Source: Terriglobia bacterium (lineage in GTDB: Bacteria; Acidobacteriota; Terriglobia; Terriglobales; Acidobacteriaceae). From it: a DNA stretch of 64,000 nucleotides. Within the stretch, counting starts at the first letter, position 1; the number at the start of each line of letters is the position of its first letter. Shown one piece after another: positions 1 through 8,728 of this stretch. The translations under genes and the position numbers were made by a program. The notes under the pieces were generated by a model that saw only the letters and a list, made by a program, of their open reading frames with translations, did not search any database and had not been told where the DNA came from. The stretch is from contig JAIQET010000006.1 in assembly GCA_020073645.1 (NCBI GenBank), positions 1-64,000 of the forward strand, in the 5' to 3' direction.

Positions 1-465
1 CGCTATTTGATTTACCTGACCGGCAGCCGCGAAACCGCCGAAGACCTCTTCCAGGAAACCTGGCTGCGGGTTCTGGAGCGCGGCGGGCAGTACGACGGCA
101 AGCACAACTTCAGCACCTGGCTGTTCGCGGTGGCGCGCAACCTCACCATCGATCTCCAGCGCCGCAAGAAGCCGGAGAGCCTGGACACTCCGCGTGGCGA
201 GGACGAAGCTCCGCTCGACATTCCAGACAGCGGGCAACCATCTGCCCTGGACGTAGTGGCCCAACGCGAACTGAGCGAGCGCGTCATGGCAGGGCTGGCC
301 TGCATCCCCGCTGATTACCGCGAGACCATCGTGCTGCGCTTTCACGAAGGACTCTCTCTCGAAGAAATCGCGACCGTCACCCGCGCCCCGGTGGGCACGG
401 TGAAGTCGCGCCTCTACCGCGGATTGAATGCGCTGATGCCGCGGTTGAAGGGAGCACAAGGATGA
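1..465 (+). CDS. ECF-type RNA polymerase sigma factor (5' end missing)
   Basis: The frame is open from base 1, so the N-terminus lies outside the window; 154 residues remain. The visible part begins inside sigma region 2 (ETAEDLFQETW) followed by FSTWLFAVARN, a typical region 2 end, and a C-terminal region 4 helix-turn-helix (LSLEEIATVTRAPVGTVKSR). This is the two-domain layout of sigma-E-like factors that redirect RNA polymerase to stress or envelope promoters. Its stop overlaps the next start by four bases (ATGA), which indicates translational coupling with the anti-sigma gene. The target promoters cannot be told from this sequence. Confidence 0.93.
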   Translation, partial: RYLIYLTGSRETAEDLFQETWLRVLERGGQYDGKHNFSTWLFAVARNLTIDLQRRKKPESLDTPRGEDEAPLDIPDSGQPSALDVVAQRELSERVMAGLACIPADYRETIVLRFHEGLSLEEIATVTRAPVGTVKSRLYRGLNALMPRLKGAQG

Positions 466-941
466 CCCACGATCCCCATCAGCAAGCGCAGGAACTGATT
501 GCCTGCCGGGGCGATGGCCTCACGGAGCCGCAGCAGACGTGGCTCCAGGCGCACCTCGCGTCCTGCGACTCCTGCCGCGACTACGCCGAAGCCGCTGACC
601 AGTTGGTACGGGCCCTGCGTTCGGTCCCGATTACTGCCGATCCGGCCCTGGTGCGCACCACCCAGTTGCGGGCCCGTTTGCATGCCCACAAGCTCCAGCA
701 GCAGCAGGAACGTATGTGGCTGGTTTGGATCTCGTGTGCGGTGGTGACGCTCTCCACCGCTCTTACCACGCCTCTGCTCTGGCGAGGCTTTGCGTGGCTG
801 GGAGAATGGAGCCGGGTTTCAACCCCGGTGTGGCAAGTGGGATTCGTCATATTTTGGATTGTGCCGGCACTGGCTGCCAGCGTGCTCTTCGCGGCGCGCG
901 GCACGTACCTGGGCAGCCGCAACGGCACGCCGCAAGGATGA
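462..941 (+). CDS. zinc-finger anti-sigma factor, membrane anchored
   Basis: A 159-residue protein whose N-terminus carries the anti-sigma zinc motif H31-x3-C35-x2-C38 (zf-HC2/ZAS type), followed by two hydrophobic segments at roughly 85-108 and 124-145. By family knowledge the cytoplasmic zinc domain holds the cognate ECF sigma factor inactive until a signal releases it. The 4-base overlap with the upstream sigma gene supports the pairing. The C-terminal part is short, so little of it can be periplasmic; how the signal is sensed is not visible. Confidence 0.85.
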   Translation: MTHDPHQQAQELIACRGDGLTEPQQTWLQAHLASCDSCRDYAEAADQLVRALRSVPITADPALVRTTQLRARLHAHKLQQQQERMWLVWISCAVVTLSTALTTPLLWRGFAWLGEWSRVSTPVWQVGFVIFWIVPALAASVLFAARGTYLGSRNGTPQG

Positions 942-960
942 CGAGGAAAGGGGAAAGCAG

Positions 961-1476
961 ATGCAAGTAACCAGCGAAAACCGGACGCGCTTCACAGAGG
1001 AGATGCGGCTGATTCCCGGATGGGCCATAGGTCTGGCGGCACTCGGGTTCGTCTGCATGCAATTCGTGTTCGATGTGGTCATAGCCCGCCAGCCGGACGC
1101 CCCGCCACGCTGGGGGCGCATCTCGCTGGGCATCTTTGCCGGATTGGTATTCGCCTGCTACTTCCTGCTCATCGGCTATGTGAATCGCGATGCCGGACGT
1201 CGCGGCATGAGCCGCGTGCTCTGGACGGTCGTGGCCGTCCTTATTCCTAATGGACTCGGCATTGTCCTGTACTTCATCCTGCGCCAGCCCCTCCAGGCTC
1301 GCTGCCCACAATGTGGCAAGGCAGTGCAGACCGGATTCAACTATTGCCCCAGGTGCAGCACCAAGTTGCACCCTAGTTGCCCCCACTGTCAGCGCGAGGT
1401 AAACCTCGGTGACACCTACTGCCCGTACTGCGGCGGTTCGCTGGCAGAATCCCGGCCCACAGAGCCTGCGCGCTAG
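961..1476 (+). CDS. membrane protein with two C-terminal zinc ribbons
   Basis: The ATG at 961 follows an AGGAAAGGGG-type ribosome site and removes an implausible upstream extension; 171 residues. Three hydrophobic segments (about 19-42, 53-74, 86-108) precede two zinc-ribbon cysteine sets: C115/C118/C129/C132 and C140/C143/C154/C157. The segment before the ribbons resembles the PLDc_N type of two-helix membrane domain. It sits 19 bases after the anti-sigma gene and probably belongs to the same operon, so a link to envelope-stress signalling is possible but unproven. The ribbons are cytoplasmic if the C-terminus is inside. Confidence 0.7.
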   Translation: MQVTSENRTRFTEEMRLIPGWAIGLAALGFVCMQFVFDVVIARQPDAPPRWGRISLGIFAGLVFACYFLLIGYVNRDAGRRGMSRVLWTVVAVLIPNGLGIVLYFILRQPLQARCPQCGKAVQTGFNYCPRCSTKLHPSCPHCQREVNLGDTYCPYCGGSLAESRPTEPAR

Positions 1477-1756
1477 TCGTCGTGCGATGACTTGGTAGTG
1501 GCGCAGTTTGCCCCCCTGATGACGTCATCCCGAAACCCGGCGCACTTCAGCCGGGTGAGGGATCCGGCGCGCAGCACCAAACCGATGAGAGCGGGTCGAC
1601 GGTCGTAAGCGCGCCAAATTCTCGCCGCTGAAGCTTCTTCAAACTGCGCCCCTACCGATGACCTTCGTAATCATCGCCCGGCCACTAACCTTTGCTATTC
1701 TGACGGGACTTCGCGACCTGCACTAAAACAAGTCATCGAATAGCGAAAGGGAACCC
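1477..1756. other. intergenic region with a TCATCC-type repeat
   Basis: No convincing gene is seen. Bases about 1516-1566 carry a divergent copy of the dispersed intergenic repeat that starts GTCATCC and ends near GGATCC/GGACC, with a GC hairpin in the middle (ACCCGGC, 8-base loop, GCCGGGT). The following stretch probably holds the promoter of the lipoprotein gene, but no clear -35/-10 pair could be fixed. Confidence 0.5.
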
Positions 1757-2386
1757 ATGCTGAAGCTTGCTGTGCGAATCTCGTGCCTGATTCTTGTCTC
1801 TTTCCTGAGTCTTGCGGCTTGCGCCCAGGAGTTCTCCGCCGACATGGTGAGCACCTACAAACAGGGCAAGACCAACACCTCCCAGATTTATGTCGCAAAG
1901 GACAAGATGCGGGTCGAGTCCTTCGGAGAGAAGAAGACGGGAGCCGCAGTCATCGACTTCGCCCACAACACCGAAATGGTGGTGATGACCGAGCAGCACA
2001 TGTACATGGAGATACCGATGCACCAGTTGGCGCAGTCGGCGATGACCTTCTGGCGTCCCGACGCGACTGATGCCTGCCCGCAATGGCAGAAGATCGCGGC
2101 CAGCATCAAGGACGCCAAACATCAGCTCGTCAGTTGCCACAAGCTGGGCAATGACGTGGTCAACGGACGCGCCGCCGTGAAATACGAGGGTTCCTCCTCC
2201 GATGGCAACACCGCCACCGTCTGGATCGATCCCAAGCTGCGCTTTGTGTTGAAGATGCACGACAAGAACGGCGACTTCGACCTGCGAAATATTAAAGAAG
2301 GTGCTCAGTCCGCCAGCCTCTTTGAGCCGCCTGCGGGATACCGCAAGTTTGACGTCGGCCAAAAGCTGGCCCACCCGGCGCACTGA
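1757..2386 (+). CDS. secreted lipoprotein, DUF4412/LolA-like fold candidate
   Basis: A 209-residue exported protein. The N-terminus is a signal peptide with a lipobox-like L-A-A-C at residues 19-22, so it may be lipid-anchored. The rest repeats the pattern of outer-membrane lipoprotein-sorting-like or DUF4412 proteins: alternating beta strands with YVAKDKMRVE, followed by VWIDPKLRFVLKM, as in proteins that bind a hydrophobic ligand in a half-barrel. AGGGAACCC precedes the ATG. No enzyme motif is visible. The function is unknown and the fold assignment is inferred from sequence texture only. Confidence 0.65.
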   Translation: MLKLAVRISCLILVSFLSLAACAQEFSADMVSTYKQGKTNTSQIYVAKDKMRVESFGEKKTGAAVIDFAHNTEMVVMTEQHMYMEIPMHQLAQSAMTFWRPDATDACPQWQKIAASIKDAKHQLVSCHKLGNDVVNGRAAVKYEGSSSDGNTATVWIDPKLRFVLKMHDKNGDFDLRNIKEGAQSASLFEPPAGYRKFDVGQKLAHPAH

Positions 2387-2403
2387 TGGAGTAAGATCCA
2401 TCC

Positions 2404-2508
2404 ATGAACGACCTCCAGATGAAGCTGTACAAGACCCGCTGGGCGCTGATCGCGATTGTCCTGGTCGCGGCCGGGGTGATCGTAGGCATCGAGAGGCTGT
2501 TTCGGTAG
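2404..2508 (+). CDS. 34-residue single-pass membrane miniprotein (possible)
   Basis: ATG at 2404, stop TAG at 2506-2508. The peptide has a basic amphipathic start (KLYKTRW), one hydrophobic stretch of about 17 residues (ALIAIVLVAAGVIVGI) and a basic end (ERLFR). It starts 17 bases after the lipoprotein stop and could be its co-transcribed partner. There is no strong ribosome site (GAGTAAG further upstream). A chance open frame of this length is possible, but the membrane-helix composition with charged flanks favours a real miniprotein. Confidence 0.4.
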   Translation: MNDLQMKLYKTRWALIAIVLVAAGVIVGIERLFR

Positions 2509-2546
2509 AACGAGCCCCGGACCCGCCCGGGACCGGCGTAGTGGTC

Positions 2547-2587
2547 CCTTTGCGACCTTTGCGCATCCTTCGCGACCTTTGCGGTTA
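2547..2587. repeat. word-like repeat (TTCGCGACCTTTGCGG type)
   Basis: Two near copies of CTTTGCGACCTTTGCG/CTTCGCGACCTTTGCGG follow each other. It belongs to the class of short near-tandem intergenic repeats seen elsewhere in this window. No inverted partner is seen nearby. Confidence 0.5.
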
Positions 2588-2689
2588 AGCCCTTGCCCGT
2601 AGGCGCCACGACACTGATCCGGGACGCCCCCCGCGTTGACGCTCGCGAAAACCCGCTTCTATACTTGCTTCAGAGCCCTAGGACAACCC

Positions 2690-3469
2690 ATGCCGCTTTC
2701 CGCTGTGATCGTGGACGACGAGCAACTGGCCCGCGACGAACTCGCCTACCTGCTCAAAAGCATTGGCGACGTTGACGTCGTGGCCCAGGGCAAGAACGGC
2801 GTGGAAGGCGTCAATCTCATCCGCGAACACAATCCTGACTTGGTCTTCCTCGACGTGCAGATGCCCGGCCTCGACGGCTTCGGCGTCATCAAGAAACTGC
2901 TCGACAAGAAAATTCCCCTGCCGAAGATTGTCTTCGCCACCGCCTTCGATCAATATGCGGTCAAGGCCTTCGAGGTCAACGCGGTCGATTACCTGCTCAA
3001 ACCCTTCGACAAGAAGCGGGTCGCACAATCGGTGCAGAGGGCGCGCACCAAGGTGGAGGCCAGCGGCCCCTCGTCTGAAAAGCTAGAGACGTTGATGCGC
3101 ATGCTGGAGTCGCAGAAGCCGCAGGCTTCCAAGATTCTGCTTAAGTCCGCCGGACGCCTCTTCCTGGTGAATCAGAAAGACATCTGTTTCGCGTCCATCG
3201 AGGACGGAGTGATCACCGTGGTCACCAGCGGACCCAACGGCATGGAAGGCCAATCCAACTGCCGCACCCTGGAGGAACTGCTCGACAGTCTCGATCCCAA
3301 CCTCTTCTGGCGCGCCCACCGCTCCTACCTGGTGAATATCAATCGCATCAAAGAAGTCGTTCCCTGGTTCAAGAGCTCCTACCAGTTGCGCCTCGACGAT
3401 AAGAAGCAAACGGAGATTCCCGTCAGCCGCGCCCAAACCAAGCGATTGCGCGAACTGTTCGGGCTCTAA
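2690..3469 (+). CDS. LytTR-family response regulator
   Basis: The ATG at 2690 gives a protein that begins directly with the receiver domain (259 residues); an upstream in-frame TTG would add 18 unlikely residues. The receiver shows the acidic pair (VIVDDEQ), the phospho-acceptor D55 in VFLDVQMPG and the conserved lysine in LLKPF. The C-terminal LytTR DNA-binding domain (about 145-255) includes FWRAHRSYLVNINRI. By family knowledge such regulators pair with membrane histidine kinases of the LytS type and bind direct repeats; no kinase gene is adjacent here, so it is an orphan in this window. Confidence 0.92.
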   Translation: MPLSAVIVDDEQLARDELAYLLKSIGDVDVVAQGKNGVEGVNLIREHNPDLVFLDVQMPGLDGFGVIKKLLDKKIPLPKIVFATAFDQYAVKAFEVNAVDYLLKPFDKKRVAQSVQRARTKVEASGPSSEKLETLMRMLESQKPQASKILLKSAGRLFLVNQKDICFASIEDGVITVVTSGPNGMEGQSNCRTLEELLDSLDPNLFWRAHRSYLVNINRIKEVVPWFKSSYQLRLDDKKQTEIPVSRAQTKRLRELFGL

Positions 3470-3659
3470 AGACAGAACACAGACAGCCTGTGAAGCCGAC
3501 CTAGTCCCCGAGTGAAGCCGATTAATGCTCGCGAGCCTTGCGGTTACCATCGTGCTCAGACCTTCGTGAACGTGACACGTTGCAAGGGGCAGAAACTCAC
3601 GTTGCATTCAATTCTGCGTTCAGTGTAGATTCGAAGGAAGCATCCGCGGGGTAATCGTC

Positions 3660-3929
3660 ATGCGGTTGATCTCGAAAAGGGTAGCGTTGCTGTGCCTGTT
3701 GCTGACGCTTTGGTCGGCAATAGCATTGGTTACGCACCACCATTCGAGTGCGACGGAGTCAGCAAAATGTACGGTTTGTGTTGCCGCTCATTCTGCCGCC
3801 CCTAAAGCCGCTTCCAGCCTGCAGAAAGCAACTTTTTCCCCGGTAGCTACTTTTCAGCCGGAGCCTGTCTCCGCCAAACAACGCCTCCTGGCATTTTCTC
3901 TCAGCGTTCGTCCCCCTCCTCAAGCCTAG
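3660..3929 (+). CDS. small exported His/Cys-containing protein ahead of a TonB receptor
   Basis: An 89-residue protein with an N-terminal hydrophobic signal segment (about 8-25), then a histidine cluster (THHHSS) and a C-x2-C pair (CTVC). This resembles the DUF2946-type small periplasmic proteins often encoded beside metal-related TonB receptors, but the match is by layout only. The gene lies 65 bases upstream of the receptor gene on the same strand, so a role in binding or handling the receptor's substrate, perhaps a metal, is a reasonable inference. Confidence 0.55.
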   Translation: MRLISKRVALLCLLLTLWSAIALVTHHHSSATESAKCTVCVAAHSAAPKAASSLQKATFSPVATFQPEPVSAKQRLLAFSLSVRPPPQA

Positions 3930-3994
3930 GTCTCAGCAGAATCGACAGATCCTGATCGTATTCGTTCTGCAACCCTTTGCTATTGGAGGAATTC

Positions 3995-6661
3995 ATGCTG
4001 GCTTGTTATCGGAAGTCTCTTCGCACGCCTTTTGTACTCGTTCTCTTTCTTGCCCTGGGTCTTGGCGCTAACGCACAGTCGGGCAGCTCGACTTCCGTGT
4101 CGGGTACTGTCTTGGACCCGTCGGGCGCCGTGGTACCCAACGCTACCGTCGAAATACTCAACCCCGTCAGTGCCTTTGACCGCACCACCCTCACCGATAG
4201 CGCTGGAAAATTCACCATCCCCAATGTGCCTTTCAATCCTTACCACCTTACGGTGACGGCGCAAGGGTTCACGGATTATTCTCAGGACATTGATGTTCGT
4301 TCCGTCGTTCCGCTGAGCCTCAAGATCAGCCTGACCGTGGGAGCTTCTAACGAAATCGTCAAGGTTGAAGCAGCGGGGGAAGACCTGCTGGAGAACACGT
4401 CTTCATTTCACACCGACGTGGACCGCGGCCTGTTCGACAAAATCCCGATTGAAAGCCAGTCCTCATCGGTAAGTTCATTGGTAACCCTGGCTACTCCCGG
4501 AATCGCGGCTGATTCGAACGGCCTCTTTCACGGCTTGGGAGACCACGCGGAGAACTCCTTCTCCGTTGATGGCCAGCCGGTCACCGACCAGCAAAGCAAG
4601 GTTTTCTCCAACCAGATTCCCATCGATTCAATCGAGTCGATGGAGGTCATAGCCGGCGCCCCACCCGCCGAATATGGCGACAAGACCAGTGTGGTCATCA
4701 ACGTCACCACCCGCTCTGGTCAAGGCTCGACCACGCCCCACGGCAGCGTGAACGCTTCTTATGGTTCCTTCGGCACCGCCTCGGGAGGTTTCGACCTGGC
4801 CTACGGCGGCCAGAAATGGGGAAACTTCATTTCGGCCGGCGGCTTGAACAGCGGCCGATTCCTCGATCCTCCCGAGTTCACGGTGCTCCACGCCAAGGGA
4901 AACCAGCAAAACCTGTTCGACCGCGTGGACTTTCAACTCTCTCAGGCCGATTCGATCCACCTGAACCTGGGCTTTACCCGCTCCTGGTTCCAGACCCCGA
5001 ACTCCTTCGACGCCCAAAACGCGACCGCATGGAACGGGCTGGTGGTTGACAACGGTGGCCTGGGCCCTGACGGCCTCCCCGTCGGCCCGGCCGACCAGCA
5101 TTCCCAGATCAAGACCTTCAACGTCGCGCCTTCCTGGACTCGATTGCTGAGCGCCAACGCAGTCTTCACTCTCGGGGCGTTCGTGCGGCGGGATCAGTAC
5201 AGCTATTACCCCAGCGCCAACCCGTTCGCCGACCTGGCGCCGGATCTGCAGGCTCAAACCGTGGGTGAGGACCGTTTCCTCACCAATGCCGGAATCCGTT
5301 CCAGCATTTCCTATGTGAAGGGTATCCACAACTTGAAGGCGGGCGTCACCTATGAACAGACTTTTCTCCAGGAAAACGACCGTCTCGGCATAGTTGACCC
5401 TACCTTCCTTGCCTCACTCACCGGCGCAAATGGCAACTCCTGTCTGGATGCCGAGGGCAACCCCATCGCGCCCCCCTGCACAACCCTGGCGCCCTTCGAC
5501 TTGACGCGCGGCGGAAGCCTCTTCCGGTTTCGCGGGCACACCGACGTCAAGGAGCTTGCCCTGTACCTTCAGGACACGATCACCAAAGGAAGCTGGTCAT
5601 TCAACCTCGGGCTGCGCGGCGATTTCTACAACGGTTTGACCACGCACCAGGAAGCTGAGCCTCGCTTGGGAATTGCCTACAACATCAAGCCGAGCGGCAC
5701 GGTGCTTCGCGTGTCCTATGCACGCTTGTTGGAAACTCCCTTCAATGAGAACCTGGTGCTGTCCAACCAAGGATGTGGCGATCCTGCCCTGAACCCGCTG
5801 CTGGGCTGCGCCACCCCAGGGATAACCCCGTTCAGTCCCGGCTGGCGTAATGAATTCCATGCCGGCATTCAGCAAGCCTTGGGACGGTATTTGGTCTTCT
5901 CCGGCGAGTACATCTGGAAGTACACCCACAACGCTTACGATTTCAGCATCCTGGGCGCCACGCCAATCACTTTCCCCATTGAATGGCATAATTCCAAAAT
6001 TCCCGGATTCGCCGGCCGCGTGAGCGTGCCGAACTACCATGGATTCTCGGCGCTCATGGTCTTCTCCAGTGTGGCCGCACGCTTCTTCACTCCCCAGCTC
6101 GGTGGTGCTGGCGCTACTCCCTCGGCGCCGTTGGGAGTCTTCAGGATCGACCACGACGAGAGGTTCAACCAAACCACCCATCTGCAATACCAGTTTCCGA
6201 AAAACGGGCCGTGGATCGGTTTCAACTGGCGCTACGACAGCGGCCTGGTGGCGGGTGCAGTTCCGGTGGCCGGGGATACTACTACGCCAGTCGATCTGAC
6301 CGGCCTGACCGCCGATCAGCAGATCCAGGCTGGCCTTTTCTGCGGCAACGTGTTCCCTACCCTAAGCTCGCCGCTCACCAGTTGCGCGCCCTCACAGTAC
6401 GGGTCTACACGAATTTCATTGCCTGCCCCGGGAACCGAGAATGACGATCGCAATCCTCCGCGCATCGCTCCTCGTCATCTGTTTGATGTCAGCATCGGGG
6501 ACGACAACCTATTCCGCGGCGACCGTTACAAGTGGAGTCTGGGCCTTACCGTGATCAACGTCACGAACAAGGTGGCGCTCTATAACTTCCTCTCCACCTT
6601 CAGCGGTACGCACTTTGTCACCCCGCGAACTTACACGGCACAGCTGGGGTTCCACTTCTGA
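3995..6661 (+). CDS. TonB-dependent outer-membrane receptor with carboxypeptidase-regulatory domain
   Basis: The ATG at 3995 is preceded by a strong GGAGGA ribosome site; the protein has 888 residues. Order of parts: signal peptide ending near ALGANAQS; a CarboxypepD_reg-like beta domain (SGTVLDPSGAVVPNATVEI) at about 30-115; a plug domain around 150-240; and a long beta barrel ending in the aromatic C-terminal strand YTAQLGFHF used by the BAM machinery. Such receptors move ligands across the outer membrane using energy from TonB. This N-terminal fusion is very common in Acidobacteriota and Bacteroidota. The ligand is unknown; the preceding His/Cys protein suggests a metal. Confidence 0.9.
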   Translation: MLACYRKSLRTPFVLVLFLALGLGANAQSGSSTSVSGTVLDPSGAVVPNATVEILNPVSAFDRTTLTDSAGKFTIPNVPFNPYHLTVTAQGFTDYSQDIDVRSVVPLSLKISLTVGASNEIVKVEAAGEDLLENTSSFHTDVDRGLFDKIPIESQSSSVSSLVTLATPGIAADSNGLFHGLGDHAENSFSVDGQPVTDQQSKVFSNQIPIDSIESMEVIAGAPPAEYGDKTSVVINVTTRSGQGSTTPHGSVNASYGSFGTASGGFDLAYGGQKWGNFISAGGLNSGRFLDPPEFTVLHAKGNQQNLFDRVDFQLSQADSIHLNLGFTRSWFQTPNSFDAQNATAWNGLVVDNGGLGPDGLPVGPADQHSQIKTFNVAPSWTRLLSANAVFTLGAFVRRDQYSYYPSANPFADLAPDLQAQTVGEDRFLTNAGIRSSISYVKGIHNLKAGVTYEQTFLQENDRLGIVDPTFLASLTGANGNSCLDAEGNPIAPPCTTLAPFDLTRGGSLFRFRGHTDVKELALYLQDTITKGSWSFNLGLRGDFYNGLTTHQEAEPRLGIAYNIKPSGTVLRVSYARLLETPFNENLVLSNQGCGDPALNPLLGCATPGITPFSPGWRNEFHAGIQQALGRYLVFSGEYIWKYTHNAYDFSILGATPITFPIEWHNSKIPGFAGRVSVPNYHGFSALMVFSSVAARFFTPQLGGAGATPSAPLGVFRIDHDERFNQTTHLQYQFPKNGPWIGFNWRYDSGLVAGAVPVAGDTTTPVDLTGLTADQQIQAGLFCGNVFPTLSSPLTSCAPSQYGSTRISLPAPGTENDDRNPPRIAPRHLFDVSIGDDNLFRGDRYKWSLGLTVINVTNKVALYNFLSTFSGTHFVTPRTYTAQLGFHF

Positions 6662-7131
6662 GAGGAAACGCGGCCAGACTGCCCGTCGAACAGAGGCTAT
6701 CTGGTATATGGCCGTTCGGGTAGTTGGTGTAATCGCCTGTGGGTGTTGAAAAACTCACTTTCTAGAAAACCGCAGAAATTAGATCGCGTCAGGATGCCCT
6801 ACAAACGACTTTCTCTACTCGGCTAGACATTTTCTATCCCCCAAATTCTCCCTGATTTCTGAAATCTCGAGTTTTTTCAAATTCTCCCTGATTTCCGAAA
6901 TCTCGAGTTTTTCAACAGCCACAGGCGACTTCACCAATTGAGAATTACTGGTGTAAAGGCGATTTTACGACAGTAGGCTGCATTGGGATTCGCCGTCGCC
7001 TCAACAGTTAGGGTGCTGACCACGCACTTCACCATTAGAACCAGTCTCATAAATGCTCGGCGGCTTTTCCTCTGGCCATAGCCCGCGCCCTCCTTACAAT
7101 AGTGTGGAGCTGCAAAAACACTTAGAAGAAG
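6662..7131. other. intergenic region occupied by a MITE-like element
   Basis: No gene is seen in these 470 bases. Most of the space (6724-6937) is a palindromic element described separately. The remainder holds the upstream region of the next gene. Confidence 0.6.
6724..6937. mobile_element. MITE-like element with about 30-bp terminal inverted repeats
   Basis: The ends TTGGTG..TCGCCTGTGG.TGTTGAAAAA (6724-6753) and its complement (6908-6937) pair over about 30 bases with three mismatches. The inside contains two direct copies of a 35-base unit (6843-6878 and 6879-6913; shared word ATCTCGAGTTTTT). The segment about 6745-6845 also recurs in inverse orientation at 7795-7900. There is no coding capacity, so mobilisation would need a transposase in trans. 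The TGTTGAAAAA terminus resembles ends of some insertion sequences. Confidence 0.6.
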
Positions 7132-7731
7132 GTGCTTCTGAAGAACTCAACAGGACAAGTAACAAAGTGGGGGCAAAGGTTCCTCGGCTTCGGGTGTGTG
7201 TTGTTGTTTGGAGGTAGTCTGTTCCTGCTCGATGGAACATGGCGGAGCTATCAACTGCATGTTCACACCGGTTGGCCAGCCGTGGACGCGCGCGTGGTGG
7301 AGTGCAAAGTTTCCGGGTACGATGACTACAACAGCTTCCGCCATGCCTCCGGTAGCACCTCGTACGTGCGCTGCAGCTTTGAGTACGAGACCGCAGGTGT
7401 GGCAAGGCAAACCACCATCGATGTCGGCAACTCGGTATTCACATCCGGTGAGCTGCGAACGTTCTTGACGTACGGATTGACGGTGGCGCAGATGCGGAAG
7501 TGGGTTAACCGACATCCGTCCGGATCCCGGCAAACGATTCACTTCAATCCGTCACGCCCGGAAGAAATTTCGCTCGCTGGAGCCGAAGAAGATCTTGACA
7601 TGGCCAAGCCTGAACGCAGTATGTGGGCTGGGCTGATTGCCTCGTGCGGTGGGATGATCCTGATCGGCGTCGGCAAGAGAGTGCGCGGCCCAGCTCGTGT
7701 CGATGAGACATTTCCTCTAAGCGGATCTTAA
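7132..7731 (+). CDS. DUF3592-like membrane protein
   Basis: The GTG at 7132 follows an AGAAGAAG ribosome site; 199 residues. A hydrophobic segment at about 16-36 and another near 161-180 flank a soluble domain with the DUF3592 look: WPAVDARVVECKV near the start of the domain, SYVRCSFEYET, and a late HFNPSRPEEISL corresponding to the usual V.YNP..P..S.L end. The family is of unknown function, with an extracytoplasmic beta domain. The gene is enclosed between two inverted copies of a non-coding element, so it may be cargo of a mobile unit. Confidence 0.7.
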   Translation: MLLKNSTGQVTKWGQRFLGFGCVLLFGGSLFLLDGTWRSYQLHVHTGWPAVDARVVECKVSGYDDYNSFRHASGSTSYVRCSFEYETAGVARQTTIDVGNSVFTSGELRTFLTYGLTVAQMRKWVNRHPSGSRQTIHFNPSRPEEISLAGAEEDLDMAKPERSMWAGLIASCGGMILIGVGKRVRGPARVDETFPLSGS

Positions 7732-7781
7732 ATTGTCGCAGGGTCGCGCGTGTCTACAGTGTTCGGTCTTGCTGTTGCGAA

Positions 7782-7911
7782 CAGGCGTGGGTGTTTGGGG
7801 GATAGAAAATGTCTAGCCGAGCAGAGAAAGTCGTTTGTAGGGCATCCTGACGCGATGTCATTTCTGCGGATTTCCAGAAATTGGGTTTTTCAACAGCCAC
7901 GCCTGATTTCG
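7782..7911. mobile_element. second MITE-like element, inverted relative to 6724-6937
   Basis: Ends CAGGCGTGG.TGTT (7782) and AACAGCCACGCCTG (7911) are inverted repeats. The inner part (about 7795-7900) is the reverse complement of 6745-6845 with roughly 90% identity by eye, including GCATCCTGACGCGATGTCA against TAGATCGCGTCAGGATGC. The two copies enclose the DUF3592 gene. Confidence 0.55.
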
Positions 7912-7936
7912 ACAGTTGACCAGATCGCGAGGGCAG

Positions 7937-8578
7937 ATGAAGGTCGCAGTTTGGCGAACTCAGAACTTGTGGATCGTGATCATCATCGCGGTCGCTGTAC
8001 TCTACCCTACCGTCTGGCCACATGAAGTCGGCCACAGCGTGGCGCCTTATCTCTACGGTTGCAAGAAGACATTTTGGCAAACCGACACTTCCTGGTTTCT
8101 CCTCAGCAGTTGGGGCGGCAAAGACATCGATGACACCTGCCTGCAAAGACGCGGCCATGCCGCGGCGGCATGGACTGCGTTCGGCGGAGTGGCGGTGAAC
8201 CTGTTGCTCCTCTCCGTCTTGCTTTTGGTTCTCTGGAGGTCGCACCAGAAGGTCGCAAGCTCGTGGTGGTTTGTCACTCTTTTCTTCTGGGCGCTGGCCA
8301 ACTACGCCGAAGCTTTTTCTTACTTGGTGTTGAATACAGCTTGGTTGAAGTCAGACATGGAGACACTGGTTGAGTCCGGCATCAACCGCTGGATTATCTT
8401 TCTCGTGGGCCTGGTTTTAGCCATAGCGATGGGGTGGGTGCTCAGGCCCCTTGCGCAGAAAGCTGCCGCGATGTTGGCTACGCCGAACAGCTCGGAGCGG
8501 CTGTGGCGCTTCCGGTTCGTGCTTTATGTCGTCTTAGTCGGTGTTGTCATGACGGCTGCCCGAGTCGGCCTGACATGA
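7937..8578 (+). CDS. multi-pass membrane protein with HEVGH motif (M50-like)
   Basis: With the ATG at 7937 (GAGGG just upstream) the product has 213 residues. The first transmembrane segment (about 10-27) ends in H29-E30-V-G-H33, the zinc-binding signature of site-2-type membrane metalloproteases. Further membrane segments lie near 78-98, 108-127, 138-160 and 185-208. The second half of an M50 site (N/DPxxDG-like) is not apparent, so activity is uncertain; it might be a degenerate or distinct M50B-like family. A TTG 21 bases upstream is an alternative start. Confidence 0.55.
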   Translation: MKVAVWRTQNLWIVIIIAVAVLYPTVWPHEVGHSVAPYLYGCKKTFWQTDTSWFLLSSWGGKDIDDTCLQRRGHAAAAWTAFGGVAVNLLLLSVLLLVLWRSHQKVASSWWFVTLFFWALANYAEAFSYLVLNTAWLKSDMETLVESGINRWIIFLVGLVLAIAMGWVLRPLAQKAAAMLATPNSSERLWRFRFVLYVVLVGVVMTAARVGLT

Positions 8579-8631
8579 ACGTGGGCTTGCAGAAGCCTGA
8601 CCCTCTACTAACGGCCCGAGTCTCGGAGAGG

Positions 8632-8667
8632 AAACGCGGCCGGCACATGCTAGCCCGGCCGCGTTTT
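8632..8667. terminator. bidirectional intrinsic terminator
   Basis: A perfect 12-base-pair stem (AAACGCGGCCGG / CCGGCCGCGTTT) with an 11-base loop is bounded by A-rich and T-rich ends. It lies between two convergent genes and can serve both. Confidence 0.85.
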
Positions 8668-8728
8668 GGGCAATGTCCCGATTCGCGTCTCCTCGTGAGG
8701 CACCCAACGCCATTGCCCGTACTGAGAT

